Below, one piece after another: positions 27,349 to 35,599 of a stretch of DNA of 64,000 nt (position 1 is the stretch's first letter; each line of letters starts with the position of its first letter). The stretch is from the NCBI RefSeq assembly GCF_014643175.1, contig NZ_BMJH01000002.1, forward strand, positions 186,001-250,000, written 5' to 3'. The notes under the pieces are model-generated. The model was given only the letters and a program-made list of their open reading frames with translations, did no database searches and was not told where the DNA came from. The translations under genes and the position numbers were made by a program. This stretch comes from Hoyosella rhizosphaerae. Lineage in GTDB: Bacteria; Actinomycetota; Actinomycetes; Mycobacteriales; Mycobacteriaceae.

Positions 27349-28616
27349 AGTGCATCGCCACCTTGCAGCATGCGTGCCCACATTTTTTCGAACCCAGGCA
27401 ATGTCTTCGCGGTAGTCCCTATGTCTTCGACCTTGATGTTCGGCACCCGAAGACCAAGGATCGCTCCAGCGGTCGCCATGCGGTGGTCGTGGTAGGAGTG
27501 CCACGTTCCACCGTGCAGTGTGACCGGTGTGATGAACAAGCCGTCGGCTGTCTCTTCGCAATTGCCGCCGATTCGGTTTATTTCAGTTGCTAACGCCGCT
27601 AGGCGATCGGTTTCGTGCCCACGCAGGTGAGCGATGCCACGCAGTCGCGAAGGGGTGCTCGCGAGCGCGGCAAGGGCAGCGATAGTGGGGGTGAGCTCGC
27701 CGACGTCGCTGAGGTCCGCGTCGATTCCCTGAAGCTCCCCGCTTGATGTGACAGTAAGCCCGCTGTCGGAGAGGTTCACTGAGCAGCCCATGTCGGCGAG
27801 GATTCCGCGGATGTGATCACCAGCTTGTGTGGTGTGGGTCGGCCAATGGGGGACAGTTACGGAACCACCGACGACAGCGGCTGCGGCAAGAAATGGTGTC
27901 GCATTGGACAAATCCGGTTCAATTACCCAGTCACTGGCCCGAATTGTCGTTGGTTCCACTTGCCATACCGCTGGCTCAGGGGTGTTTACAGTGACACCCG
28001 CATGGGCGAGCATTGCGACTGTCATGTCGATGTGGGGTGTTGACGGAACTCTGCCGCCGGAATGCCGGATAGTGACCCCGTTGCTAAAACGCGCCGCAGC
28101 GAGCAGTAGCCCTGAGATGAATTGTGACGACCCGGATGCGTCGAGGGTGATATCCCCGCCTGGAACGGCGCCCTGGCCGTGAACGGTAAAAGGAAGCGCA
28201 TTTCCGGTGACAGTGACACCAAGTGCCCGCAGCGCATCGAGTGTGACACTTTGTGGTCGGACGCGTGCTTGTTCGTCACCATCGAAGTGCACGTCGCCGT
28301 CGGCGAAGGCAGCCACTGCGGGAAGGAACCTCATCACGGTACCGGCGAGCCCGCAATCCACGTCGCCGCCGCGAATATCATTGGGGCGCACAGTGAGGTC
28401 GGTGCCGTCGCCAGCTTCCGTGATGTCAACCCCGAGTGTTCGGAGCGCATTGATCATAAGGTCGGTGTCGCGGCTACGCAGTGCGCCAACAATGTGTGAC
28501 TCGCCGTCCGCGAGAGCAGCAAGGATCAGAGCACGGTTAGTGGCTGACTTTGACCCCGGCACGGCAACGACTGCCTCCAAGGGCTCTTCATGATGGGGTG
28601 CACTCCATAAAGTCAT
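27345..28616 (-). CDS. aroA: 3-Phosphoshikimate 1-carboxyvinyltransferase (EPSP synthase)
   Basis: The sixth step of the shikimate pathway: joins shikimate-3-P and phosphoenolpyruvate. About 423 residues with the two-domain fold. Substrate-binding sequences are [17 protein letters not shown] at the N-terminus, [17 protein letters not shown] in the middle and [17 protein letters not shown] in the second half. The SxTxR-type N-terminal loop is intact. ATG 28616 gives [12 protein letters not shown]; an in-frame ATG at 28637 adds seven residues. The stop overlaps the rsgA start, so the two genes are coupled, as in M. tuberculosis (Rv3227-Rv3228). Confidence 0.95.
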   Translation of the reverse strand: MTLWSAPHHEEPLEAVVAVPGSKSATNRALILAALADGESHIVGALRSRDTDLMINALRTLGVDITEAGDGTDLTVRPNDIRGGDVDCGLAGTVMRFLPAVAAFADGDVHFDGDEQARVRPQSVTLDALRALGVTVTGNALPFTVHGQGAVPGGDITLDASGSSQFISGLLLAAARFSNGVTIRHSGGRVPSTPHIDMTVAMLAHAGVTVNTPEPAVWQVEPTTIRASDWVIEPDLSNATPFLAAAAVVGGSVTVPHWPTHTTQAGDHIRGILADMGCSVNLSDSGLTVTSSGELQGIDADLSDVGELTPTIAALAALASTPSRLRGIAHLRGHETDRLAALATEINRIGGNCEETADGLFITPVTLHGGTWHSYHDHRMATAGAILGLRVPNIKVEDIGTTAKTLPGFEKMWARMLQGGDAL

Positions 28617-28702
28617 GCCCATATCTTTGCGCATCACCGGACATCACCGCGAGTTTCGCGCTTGCAACTGTCGAAATGATCTGTGCGTGCCACCATGGAA
28701 TT

Positions 28703-29476
28703 ATGTGCGGGAGATACGCGGTAACGGCGGATCCAGCGACACTTGCCGCCGAACTTGATGCGATTGACGAAACCGAACCCGACGAAGTGCGGGTCGGCTA
28801 CAACATCGCACCGACGTCAACGGTGGCTGCGGTTGTGGATCGGCATGAGCGATCGGATGACGCCCCGGAGGACGCTACGGGCGACGTCCGTCGTCGGATT
28901 CGGGCTATGCGGTGGGGTTTCGTTCCGGTATGGGCGAAACAGATTCAGTCAGGGCCGCTGCTGTTTAATGCGCGTTCTGAGTCTGTGGCAACCAAGCCTG
29001 CCTTTCGTCAGGCCTACTCGCGACATCGCTGTCTCGTGCCAATGGAGGGTTGGTATGAGTGGGTTCCACAGGAAAGTGCGACGCGCAGCCGACCAGTGAA
29101 GATTCCGTACTTTATGTCCAGGGCGGATGGTCAACGTCTCTTCGCCGCCGGTGTGTGGTCTGCGTGGCGAAACCCAGACGACGACCATGTGCTTTTGAGT
29201 TGCGCGGTGTTGACCACCGCGGCAGCGGGTGCCTTGGCACGCGTTCATGATCGGATGCCGCTGATGCTTCCGCCGAATCATTGGGACCAGTGGCTCGACC
29301 CAGACGCCTCTGCTCCGGATGTGTTGCTCACCAATCCAGGCGAGGAGTTTGCGGAGCAAATCGATGTCCGTCAGGTCAGCACACTAGTCAATAGTGTCCG
29401 CAATGACAGCCCAAAACTCATCGAAGCCGTTTCCAGTTCTGCCGCCGCAGGATCTGATTCGGAGACCTTGTTTTAG
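28703..29476 (+). CDS. SRAP-domain abasic-site protein (HMCES/YedK family)
   Basis: A 257-residue protein that shields abasic sites in single-stranded DNA by covalent linkage through its Cys2. The start at 28703 places the catalytic Cys at position 2 (MCGRYAV), which is required; the in-frame extension to 28550 is therefore wrong. Other active-site residues are visible: Asn in GYNIAPT, Glu in MEGWYEW and His in VHDRMPLML. It is divergent from aroA with an 86-nt gap. The counterpart in M. tuberculosis is Rv3226c. Confidence 0.92.
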   Translation: MCGRYAVTADPATLAAELDAIDETEPDEVRVGYNIAPTSTVAAVVDRHERSDDAPEDATGDVRRRIRAMRWGFVPVWAKQIQSGPLLFNARSESVATKPAFRQAYSRHRCLVPMEGWYEWVPQESATRSRPVKIPYFMSRADGQRLFAAGVWSAWRNPDDDHVLLSCAVLTTAAAGALARVHDRMPLMLPPNHWDQWLDPDASAPDVLLTNPGEEFAEQIDVRQVSTLVNSVRNDSPKLIEAVSSSAAAGSDSETLF

Positions 29477-29493
29477 CTGTTCAATGTAGATGA

Positions 29494-29520
29494 GGAACAA
29501 AACTTGGCTTGATCGGTGTT
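29494..29520 (+). promoter_or_regulatory. ECF (SigH-type) promoter of sigH
   Basis: GGAAC (29494-29498) and GTT (29518-29520), 19 nt apart, match the GGAA/GTT consensus recognised by mycobacterial SigH. The element lies about 120 nt before the sigH start, so the sigma factor probably activates its own operon. Confidence 0.65.
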
Positions 29521-29637
29521 GCACTGAAATGACAGTCAGCAAAATTTGGTCGGCGAAGGGGAGTGCGCGTGGGGACCTTGTGCCTTAACGCTCCGATGGA
29601 GCGCAGCCTCGGTGGCGCGGTAGTCTTGAAGACTGCT

Positions 29638-30387
29638 ATGAGTGAAGGGACGCCTGTGCCACAAGCAAGACAGACCGACCCAGCCGAAGGCCGTGCCAGT
29701 TCCGCTGAGCCAGCTAAATCCAGGGAGCCAGCTAAATCCAGCGAGCCAGCGAGGGCCGTTGAGCCCGAGGCAGCGCTAGTTGAACGGTTTGAGCGCGATG
29801 CATTGCCGCTCATCGATCAGCTTTACGGTGCTGCGCTGCGGATGACGCGTAATCCAGCTGACGCGGAGGATTTGGTTCAGGAAACGTACCTTAAGGCGTT
29901 TTCGGCGTTTCGGTCATTCAAAGAAGGCACCAACCTCAAGGCGTGGCTGTACCGGATCCTCACCAATACTTACATCAACGGTTACCGCAAACGACAAAGG
30001 CAGCCAGCCCAGTACCCCACCGATGAGATCACAGACTGGCAGTTGGCGGCGTCCGCGGAACACACGTCGACGGGCTTGAAATCCGCGGAAGTAGAGGCGC
30101 TAGAAGCGCTCCCGGATGATGACATCAAGAACGCCCTACAGTCGCTGCCAGAAGAGTTCCGCATGGCGGTGTATTACGCCGACGTAGAAGGTTTTCCATA
30201 CAAAGAAATCGCAGACATCATGGGGACTCCTATTGGCACGGTGATGTCACGCCTGCACCGTGGCCGCAAACAATTGCGTTCAGTGTTGGCAGACGTGGCG
30301 CGGGATCGTGGTTTCAACCGGTCGGAGAATTCATCGTTTGACGAGGACGAGGGGTCCGCTAAGGCCAAGGAGGAATCGGCGCGATGA
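29638..30387 (+). CDS. sigH: ECF sigma factor SigH (group ECF12-type)
   Basis: A sigma factor for oxidative (thiol) and heat stress, about 249 residues. Region 2 is [23 protein letters not shown] and region 4 is [39 protein letters not shown] (described by its ends; about 150-215), both nearly identical to mycobacterial SigH. The N-terminal extension of about 45 residues contains a direct repeat of EPAKS. The start may be ATG 29638, or GTG 29656, which has AAGGGA 5 nt upstream. The stop overlaps the anti-sigma gene by 4 nt (ATGA). Confidence 0.93.
   Translation: MSEGTPVPQARQTDPAEGRASSAEPAKSREPAKSSEPARAVEPEAALVERFERDALPLIDQLYGAALRMTRNPADAEDLVQETYLKAFSAFRSFKEGTNLKAWLYRILTNTYINGYRKRQRQPAQYPTDEITDWQLAASAEHTSTGLKSAEVEALEALPDDDIKNALQSLPEEFRMAVYYADVEGFPYKEIADIMGTPIGTVMSRLHRGRKQLRSVLADVARDRGFNRSENSSFDEDEGSAKAKEESAR
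29707..29751 (+). repeat. 18-bp in-frame tandem repeat in sigH
   Basis: GAGCCAGCTAAATCCAG-G/C occurs at 29707-29724 and 29725-29742, with a partial third copy to 29751. It encodes [16 protein letters not shown] in the disordered N-terminus of SigH, so the duplication keeps frame. Confidence 0.9.
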
Positions 30388-30782
30388 GTTTCAAGGAAGG
30401 GCATTCACGTGACGAATCCGCCCAGGCAGGGCGAAGCAATCCTGAATCTGGCGCAATCATCCACACACGCAGCGAATATCTAAGTGTGTCGATCGATAGT
30501 GACGACAACCTCATCGACGAACACGACGTCGATTGTTCTGCCGTAATGGCGGACGTCTACCTGTTGCTTGACAACGAGTGCGACGATGCCGTGCGGAGTC
30601 GGTTGCAGTCACACCTCGACGAATGTGGACCGTGTCTTGAGCACTTTGGCATGGAGGAAAAAATAAAGCGCCTTCTGTCGCGAAAATGTGCAGGTGAGCG
30701 TGCTCCTGAGCATCTGCGCGAACGACTCTCAATTGAGTTGCGACGCCAAGTTACGATTCGCCGGGTTACCCCACCCCAGTAG
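30384..30782 (+). CDS. rshA: Anti-sigma factor RshA (zinc-containing)
   Basis: Redox-sensitive inhibitor of SigH. The ZAS motif is [13 protein letters not shown], with the His-x3-Cys-x2-Cys ligands. The following helix ([26 protein letters not shown] by its ends) matches RshA. An extra N-terminal stretch of about 48 residues, acidic and low complexity, is longer than in M. tuberculosis RshA (about 100 residues). An earlier Cys-containing segment ([15 protein letters not shown]) starts the conserved domain. The ATG overlaps the sigH stop, ensuring paired synthesis. A 21-bp hairpin terminator follows. Confidence 0.92.
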   Translation: MSFKEGHSRDESAQAGRSNPESGAIIHTRSEYLSVSIDSDDNLIDEHDVDCSAVMADVYLLLDNECDDAVRSRLQSHLDECGPCLEHFGMEEKIKRLLSRKCAGERAPEHLRERLSIELRRQVTIRRVTPPQ

Positions 30783-30810
30783 TGGCTTGTGGTACGGCAG
30801 CAAGTCGCGC

Positions 30811-30857
30811 AACAGTAGCGGGGACCAGACAGATTATGTCTGGTCCCCGCTACTGTT
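30811..30857. terminator. 21-bp perfect hairpin between rshA and the bL37 gene
   Basis: Positions 30811-30831 and 30837-30857 are perfect inverse complements over 21 bp, with a 5-nt loop. It lies between the convergent rshA and bL37 genes and should stop transcription in both directions. It is the longest perfect stem seen in the window. Confidence 0.9.
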
Positions 30858-30918
30858 GATTCACGGCCACGTCAATGGCCCGTCGACAAAGATCAGGCCG
30901 ATAGTGCGGCCCGACTTA

Positions 30919-30993
30919 TCAGGCGTTTGGCCGCTTGCCGTGGTTGGCTTTGTTCTTGCGGCGATCGCGGCGCTTACGGCCTCGCTTGCTCAT
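30919..30993 (-). CDS. 50S ribosomal protein bL37
   Basis: A 24-residue, highly basic protein: starts MSKRGRKRRDRR and ends KANHGKRPNA. This is the small ribosomal protein bL37 found by cryo-EM in mycobacterial 50S subunits, where it sits near the peptidyl transferase centre/23S rRNA domain interfaces. AGGAG lies 6 nt upstream of the ATG on the minus strand, and a 21-bp bidirectional hairpin ends the transcript. It is often missed by gene callers because of its size. Its neighbourhood next to sigH-rshA matches the mycobacterial location as far as recalled. Confidence 0.92.
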   Translation of the reverse strand: MSKRGRKRRDRRKNKANHGKRPNA

Positions 30994-31165
30994 GGTTGCT
31001 CCTCGTCAGAAAACGGAAATCTCATCCGCACTGGACTCACTAGTTTGCTGAATTAGTGTACTCGCCTTCTGTTCAACTTCTCACCAGTCATGCCCTGAGC
31101 ATGAAAGGGACGCAACACGAACAGCCACCTGTGTGTGGGATCCAACTGTGTCTCGGCTAGCCTTG

Positions 31166-31181
31166 GATCATCAATGTGATC
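31166..31181. promoter_or_regulatory. Dyad upstream of the biotinylated-protein gene
   Basis: GATCA-N6-TGATC is a perfect 5-bp dyad 21 nt before the ATG at 31203. It could be an operator for the 31203-32988 gene pair. No regulator is assigned. Confidence 0.35.
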
Positions 31182-31202
31182 AATATCGCTGCGGAGGACC
31201 CC

Positions 31203-31418
31203 ATGGCGGAAGATGTACGTGCAGAAATGGTCGCGCAAGTTCTCGACGTGGTTGTGCACGTCGGCGACGCGGTACACGAGGGGGACACCCTCGTCTTACT
31301 TGAATCCATGAAGATGGAGATTCCAGTTCTGTCGGAATTCGACGGAACTGTGAGCGCCGTAAACGTGACTAAAGGCGATGTCATCCAGCAGGGCGACCTT
31401 ATCGCGGTCATTTCGTGA
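31203..31418 (+). CDS. Biotinylated protein TB7.3-like (biotin/lipoyl attachment domain)
   Basis: A 71-residue stand-alone biotinyl domain. The biotin-accepting Lys is in LESMKMEIPVL, and the second half DGTVSAVNVTKGDVIQQGDLIAVIS completes the barrel. It corresponds to Rv3221c (TB7.3), a biotinylated protein of unknown partner. GGAGG (31193-31197) is 5 nt from ATG 31203; an upstream in-frame start at 31176 lacks an RBS. It precedes pdtaS by 10 nt and is likely cotranscribed. Confidence 0.93.
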   Translation: MAEDVRAEMVAQVLDVVVHVGDAVHEGDTLVLLESMKMEIPVLSEFDGTVSAVNVTKGDVIQQGDLIAVIS

Positions 31419-31428
31419 TAGGCGCCGC

Positions 31429-32988
31429 ATGGCTACGCTGAGTGCACTCCTTGCGGAGCACACAGATTTACCAGGCGAAGCCGTCAATCACCTGCAGCGA
31501 TTAGTCGGGGAGTGGCAACTTATCGCCGATCTTGCCTTCTCGGACTTCCTCATGTGGGTGGCAACAGGTGACCTAGACGAGGACGACGGGTCCGAGGATT
31601 TGGCTGGTGCGCGGGCGGTATGCGTCGCGCAATGTCGGCCAACAACCTCTCCCACTGTGTACTCGCAGGATCTGGTCAACAGCGCTGTGGATTGGGACGA
31701 CCACCCCGAGTTGATTGCAGCGATGCTCCGTGGCGAGATTTTGCGAGAAGACACGCCACGGTGGCACGAAGGTACACCACTGGCCCGTGAGGCAATCCCA
31801 GTGCGCTCTGGGGGCGAGATTATCGCCGTCATTACGCGGGACACCTCACTCGCTCAATTGCGTGTGCCTAGCGCGCTGGAGATGGCGTACATAGCCTGCG
31901 GGGGCGAGTTGTGCCAGATGATTTGCGACGGCACCTTTCCCCTGCGCGAGGACTTAGTGGGGATTCAATCGAGCCCCCGCGCGGGCGATGGACTTATTCG
32001 GGTCGCAGTCGACGGAACAGTCGCCTACACCAGCCCTAACGCGCTTTCCGCGTATCACCGGATGGGCCTCAGCACCGAAATTGCGGGGCTGAACTTGGCG
32101 GCAATGACCCGGCCACTCATTTCGGACCCGTTTGATGCGCAAGAGTTCACCCAGCGCCTAGCGGCAGTGATGGCTCGTGAATCGAGTATGCGCATGGAGA
32201 TCGACGCACGCGGGGCCACAGTCTTGTTTCGTGCGCTCCCTCTGTACCCACACGGCGCTCCGTGCGGAGCGTTGGTTCTGGTACGAGACATCACCGAGGT
32301 GAAGCGCCGCGACCGTGCCTTACTGTCCAAAGACGCAACCATCCGCGAGATTCACCACAGGGTGAAGAACAACTTGCAGACCGTAGCGGCACTGCTGAGG
32401 TTGCAGGTTCGCCGGACAACGAACGAAGAAGCACGGCAAGCGCTGGCTGAATCGGTCCGGCGAGTAAGTTCCATCGCTCTGGTCCACGACACTTTGTCGA
32501 TGTCGGTCGATGAGCAAGTCAACCTCGACGACGTTATTGACCGCTTAGTTCCGATGATGGTGGACGTCGCGACCATAGGTAAACCCGTCAGCGTCCGCAG
32601 AGAAGGCAGCCTGGGAGTGATGGCGGCTGACAAGGCGACGCCCTTGGTGATGGTGTTAACGGAGCTTGTTCAGAACGCGATCGAACACGCCTTCAATTTG
32701 GGTGCAACTGGAAACTTTCACGATGCGTTCGACAGTGACGAACGCAGCGAGTCTGGCGAAATTGTGTTGCGAGCCGAGAGATCGGCGCGGTGGCTAGACG
32801 TCGTGATCCACGACAATGGCAATGGCCTGCCGGATGGGTTCAGCCTTGAACGATCAGACAGACTCGGTTTACAGATTGTGCGCACACTAGTTGGTGCGGA
32901 ACTGGGCGGTTCGTTGAGCCTGCAGGAAAGCGACCAGGGCGGTACCGATGCGGTACTTCGTGTGCCGTTGGGGCGTCGCCGCAACTAA
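31429..32988 (+). CDS. pdtaS: Sensor histidine kinase PdtaS
   Basis: A cytosolic two-component kinase of 519 residues that phosphorylates the ANTAR-domain RNA-binding regulator PdtaR (not in this window). It has an N-terminal GAF-like domain (about 1-170), a PAS domain (about 180-300, DGTVAYTSPNALSAYHRMG), the HisKA_2 phosphoacceptor segment IHHRVKNNLQTVAALLRLQ, and an HATPase domain with ELVQNAIEHAF and DRLGLQIVRTLV. In mycobacteria PdtaS integrates metal and NO signals. An acidic insertion near residue 430 (FDSDERSES) is longer than in M. tuberculosis PdtaS. Start ATG 31429 matches the family N-terminus. Confidence 0.95.
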   Translation: MATLSALLAEHTDLPGEAVNHLQRLVGEWQLIADLAFSDFLMWVATGDLDEDDGSEDLAGARAVCVAQCRPTTSPTVYSQDLVNSAVDWDDHPELIAAMLRGEILREDTPRWHEGTPLAREAIPVRSGGEIIAVITRDTSLAQLRVPSALEMAYIACGGELCQMICDGTFPLREDLVGIQSSPRAGDGLIRVAVDGTVAYTSPNALSAYHRMGLSTEIAGLNLAAMTRPLISDPFDAQEFTQRLAAVMARESSMRMEIDARGATVLFRALPLYPHGAPCGALVLVRDITEVKRRDRALLSKDATIREIHHRVKNNLQTVAALLRLQVRRTTNEEARQALAESVRRVSSIALVHDTLSMSVDEQVNLDDVIDRLVPMMVDVATIGKPVSVRREGSLGVMAADKATPLVMVLTELVQNAIEHAFNLGATGNFHDAFDSDERSESGEIVLRAERSARWLDVVIHDNGNGLPDGFSLERSDRLGLQIVRTLVGAELGGSLSLQESDQGGTDAVLRVPLGRRRN

Positions 32989-33020
32989 ATCCCGCGCTGC
33001 TTCTACAGACCCAGATCTTG

Positions 33021-33064
33021 TCGGTTGCGCCCGTAAATCGGTTGCGCCCGTAAATCGGTTGCGC
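33021..33064 (+). repeat. 17-bp tandem repeat downstream of pdtaS
   Basis: TCGGTTGCGCCCGTAAA occurs at 33021-33037 and 33038-33054, with a third partial copy to 33064. The array begins 32 nt after the pdtaS stop and runs into the base of the 33067-33118 hairpin. Confidence 0.9.
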
Positions 33065-33066
33065 AA

Positions 33067-33118
33067 GTGCAGAAGGATGCATCGAAAAGCCTGCGTTGGG
33101 CGATGCGTTTTTCTGCAC
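33067..33118 (+). terminator. Two-part hairpin downstream of pdtaS
   Basis: GTGCAGAA (33067-33074) pairs with TTCTGCAC (33111-33118). After a 4-nt internal loop, GCATCG (33079-33084) pairs with CGATGC (33101-33106). It probably ends the pdtaS transcript. Confidence 0.65.
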
Positions 33119-33266
33119 AAGCGGGCATCGCTTCTGGCTATGAACAGCAGTCAAGGCCTGGGCTTAGGAGCCGTATCGTCGAATCTTCACATGTGCCAGA
33201 TCTCGGCAGACATCGGTCGTGCCGCAGGAACCCAGACTGAACACGGGTGAAGCGTCCGAAAACGAC

Positions 33267-33296
33267 GATACCCGGAGGTGACGGCCTCCGGGTATC
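33267..33296. terminator. Terminator between pdtaS and whiB1
   Basis: A 12-bp perfect stem (33267-33278 with 33285-33296) has a 6-nt loop. It lies 66 nt beyond the whiB1 stop on the minus strand, where it is followed by GTCGTTTT, and so terminates whiB1. Confidence 0.85.
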
Positions 33297-33361
33297 TATC
33301 GGTTTATCACTATTAACGCGATGCGTTGAAAACTGTCTGCGAGACAGTTGGTGTTGCTGAG

Positions 33362-33616
33362 CTAGACAGTCGTGCGAGCGCGGGTCCGAGCCTTGCGGCG
33401 CTTCAGTGCGCGGCGCTCGTCTTCGCTCATTCCTCCCCATACTCCAGCGTCCTGTCCGGACTCTAGAGCCCACGAGAGGCATTCAGGTGTTACTGGGCAA
33501 CGGTTGCAAACAACCTTTGCCTGTGCGATCTGAGCAAGAGCGGGTCCGCTGTTTCCCACTGGGAAAAATAGTTCCGGATCCTCGTCACGACAGACCGCCC
33601 TATGGCGCCAGTCCAT
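33362..33616 (-). CDS. whiB1: WhiB1 iron-sulfur transcription factor
   Basis: An 84-residue Wbl protein that carries an NO-sensitive 4Fe-4S cluster and binds the primary sigma factor. Cluster ligands are Cys 9, 37, 40 and 46 (VVCNRCPVTPEC for the last three). The GVWGG turn (about 58-62) and the basic C-terminal KRRKARTRART follow, giving DNA binding. WhiB1 is essential in M. tuberculosis and its gene is controlled there by CRP and by WhiB1 itself. The 372-nt upstream region here contains a CRP-like site and a tandem repeat. Confidence 0.96.
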   Translation of the reverse strand: MDWRHRAVCRDEDPELFFPVGNSGPALAQIAQAKVVCNRCPVTPECLSWALESGQDAGVWGGMSEDERRALKRRKARTRARTTV

Positions 33617-33988
33617 TGTCGGTACTCCTTACTGGGGGTGCGGCACACGGGGGCAGGCGTGCGACACGCCGTTGTTGGTCGAAAATTAACTCACGCTTAG
33701 CCACATTGTTTCCGCGTTGTTAACAAAATGTTGTCACGATATCTGTGGAAGTCAATAGTTTTCCGAGATGCCGTAACGTAAGTCACTAAGCGGCGGTGGT
33801 GTGGCTTGCTGTGGTGTGGCTAACGGTCTTGGCTGCAGGTCAAGGAGAGAGCGATTTTCATCACTCTTCTATTTCTACGCCCGGACTATCTAGTGTGCGG
33901 CAAATCGGGCAGATTTGCTACCAAAATCCGGTGGCGGTATGTGACTGTGTGCGGATTCACAACAGGTAATCAAAACCCACTGGGGTGA
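33617..33988 (-). promoter_or_regulatory. whiB1 upstream region
   Basis: A 372-nt non-coding stretch between whiB1 and the upstream lipid-kinase gene on the same strand. It contains a 15-bp direct repeat (GTGGTGTGGCTTGCT at 33796-33810; related unit 33811-33825) and a CRP-like site at 33946-33961. A possible -10 (TAGATA on the minus strand, 33887-33892) would give a leader of about 260 nt. No coding sequence was supported. Confidence 0.45.
33946..33961. promoter_or_regulatory. CRP/Cmr-like binding site
   Basis: TGTGT-N6-TCACA matches the TGTGA-N6-TCACA consensus at 9 of 10 positions. It lies 330 nt upstream of whiB1. In M. tuberculosis CRP regulates whiB1, so the site is plausible although distant. 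Confidence 0.45.
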
Positions 33989-34942
33989 TCACTCAGGTGG
34001 CGCCATCACATCGATCATGTCCGAGACGGCGTGAAACGTCACAGTCTGGCGCATGCCGATGTAGTCGCCATCGACTTGTAATCCCGTAGGCCGGGATGCC
34101 GACACCGTCACAGTTGGCACATCGTCCACGCGAACCAATTTCTTGTGGCGCGGTCCGTCTTTTGCAAAAACTATCTGGCGCGCTACGCGAAGGGTTGCGA
34201 TCCAGCGGGCCGATTGCATAGCAAAGATTCCCAAACCGGAGTTGTAGTCAACGCCTGGGTTGGTGACGACGGGCCGCTCATCAATGTAAGTCCACGGACT
34301 CGCGTTTGAAATGAATGCAAAGTAGACATCCGAAAATGTTTGACCGCTAGGAACGGTCACAGTCAATGCCGGTTCCAATTTGCGCTCGCGCATAAATGTT
34401 CGGATTGTCGATCGAATATATCTGCCAGGGCTTGCTGTTTTACCGCGTGCGCGACCCTTTTCAACGGCCTTGACCACGTGGGCGTCGAGACCAACACCAG
34501 CGTTGAAGAGGAACCATCGACCGTCGCAGTGTGCGAGCCCAATCCTTCGGTGTTGGCGGCGGCGAACCAGATCAATGAGTTGGTTTACCGCATCAAGTGG
34601 TTCTGCCTCTATTCCAAGTGACCGCGCGAACACATTTGCAGATCCACCGGGAATGACGGCCAATGTGGGTACCGCACCGACGGGGAGTGACCGCAACAGT
34701 CCTTCTTGGGGAGCGCCCAGAATGCCATTGACAACTTCGTTAACTGTGCCATCGCCGCCGTGGACGATAATCAAGGGGAAACCCTGAGCTGTTGCTTCGG
34801 CCGCGAGTTCCGCGGCGTGGCCGCGATACTGGGTGTGCTCGAGGCGGACGGAAAGCGTGCTCGAAAGCGCATGCCCAATGAGGTCTCGACCGGACGGGGT
34901 CGTGGAGGTCGCGTGAGGGTTCACGATCAACATGGCGCGCAC
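33989..34942 (-). CDS. Diacylglycerol kinase-family lipid kinase (Rv3218-like)
   Basis: A 317-residue YegS/DagK-type lipid kinase. The ATP-binding region contains VHGGDGTVNEVVNG (about 59-72), and later GGSANVFARSLG (about 96-107) is the second conserved glycine-rich turn. The C-terminal beta-sandwich domain follows. It likely phosphorylates a diacylglycerol or related lipid at the membrane surface; the substrate cannot be assigned. Position upstream of whiB1 matches Rv3218. Confidence 0.88.
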   Translation of the reverse strand: MRAMLIVNPHATSTTPSGRDLIGHALSSTLSVRLEHTQYRGHAAELAAEATAQGFPLIIVHGGDGTVNEVVNGILGAPQEGLLRSLPVGAVPTLAVIPGGSANVFARSLGIEAEPLDAVNQLIDLVRRRQHRRIGLAHCDGRWFLFNAGVGLDAHVVKAVEKGRARGKTASPGRYIRSTIRTFMRERKLEPALTVTVPSGQTFSDVYFAFISNASPWTYIDERPVVTNPGVDYNSGLGIFAMQSARWIATLRVARQIVFAKDGPRHKKLVRVDDVPTVTVSASRPTGLQVDGDYIGMRQTVTFHAVSDMIDVMAPPE

Positions 34943-35050
34943 GGTGTGTCAGCCTATCGTGTCGTGGCGCTTTACACGTCAGCGCCATAGCTGCGAGGCT
35001 CAATTCTTCGGTAGCCCTCATGGCGCGTTGGGGTCCTGCTCGAATATCCT

Positions 35051-35530
35051 GTGGACGTGCATGCGACATCAGGGCATCCAGTGCCCAATGGAGACCAGGA
35101 AAATTGGGAACCACACCGTAGTGAACCACATAGTGCTAGCGGCAGCAGTGCGCTGTCTGTGCCAGTTGGGATCCGAATTGCGGGTGCCATTGTATTCACG
35201 CAGGGCGTGGTGTGTTTGGGTCTCGGGGTGTGGTTGCTATTGCGAGCAATTGCAAATACAGGCGATGAAGCGACATTCGGCTACGCGCTCGCTTCGTGGT
35301 TCTTCCTTCTCGGTGCCGCTGTTGGGGCTGGTGGTGCCGCACTATTTGTCGGTCGACGCTGGGGGCGCGCGGTAGCGATTGTTATGCAGCTGCTTTTGTT
35401 GCCTATTGCGGTGTCGATGTTCAGTGGTTCCCAGCAGTTTTTGTGGGGATTCTTGCTCTTTGGCGTTGTTATTCTGACGTTTGTTCTGATGTTGACCGGT
35501 AAATCTAGTGAGTGGATGAACGCCGAATAA
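35051..35530 (+). CDS. Four-helix membrane protein (Rv3217c-like)
   Basis: A 159-residue integral membrane protein with a polar, His/Ser-rich N-terminal tail of about 35 residues and four predicted transmembrane helices near 40-62, 75-97, 103-122 and 125-148. No enzymatic motif. The GTG start at 35051 lacks a clear RBS, and another GTG at 35057 is in frame. It is divergent from the lipid-kinase gene, as in M. tuberculosis (Rv3217c/Rv3218). Function unknown. Confidence 0.75.
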   Translation: MDVHATSGHPVPNGDQENWEPHRSEPHSASGSSALSVPVGIRIAGAIVFTQGVVCLGLGVWLLLRAIANTGDEATFGYALASWFFLLGAAVGAGGAALFVGRRWGRAVAIVMQLLLLPIAVSMFSGSQQFLWGFLLFGVVILTFVLMLTGKSSEWMNAE

Positions 35531-35599
35531 TTCTGCCTGGTGAAATTGCCAGGCAAAACGCCGCTAACGTCCTCGCTTATCACCAGTTGATCCGGCACG

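Noticed and set aside
28550-28702. N-terminal extension of the SRAP protein.
   Set aside because: Catalysis requires Cys at position 2, which only the start at 28703 provides.
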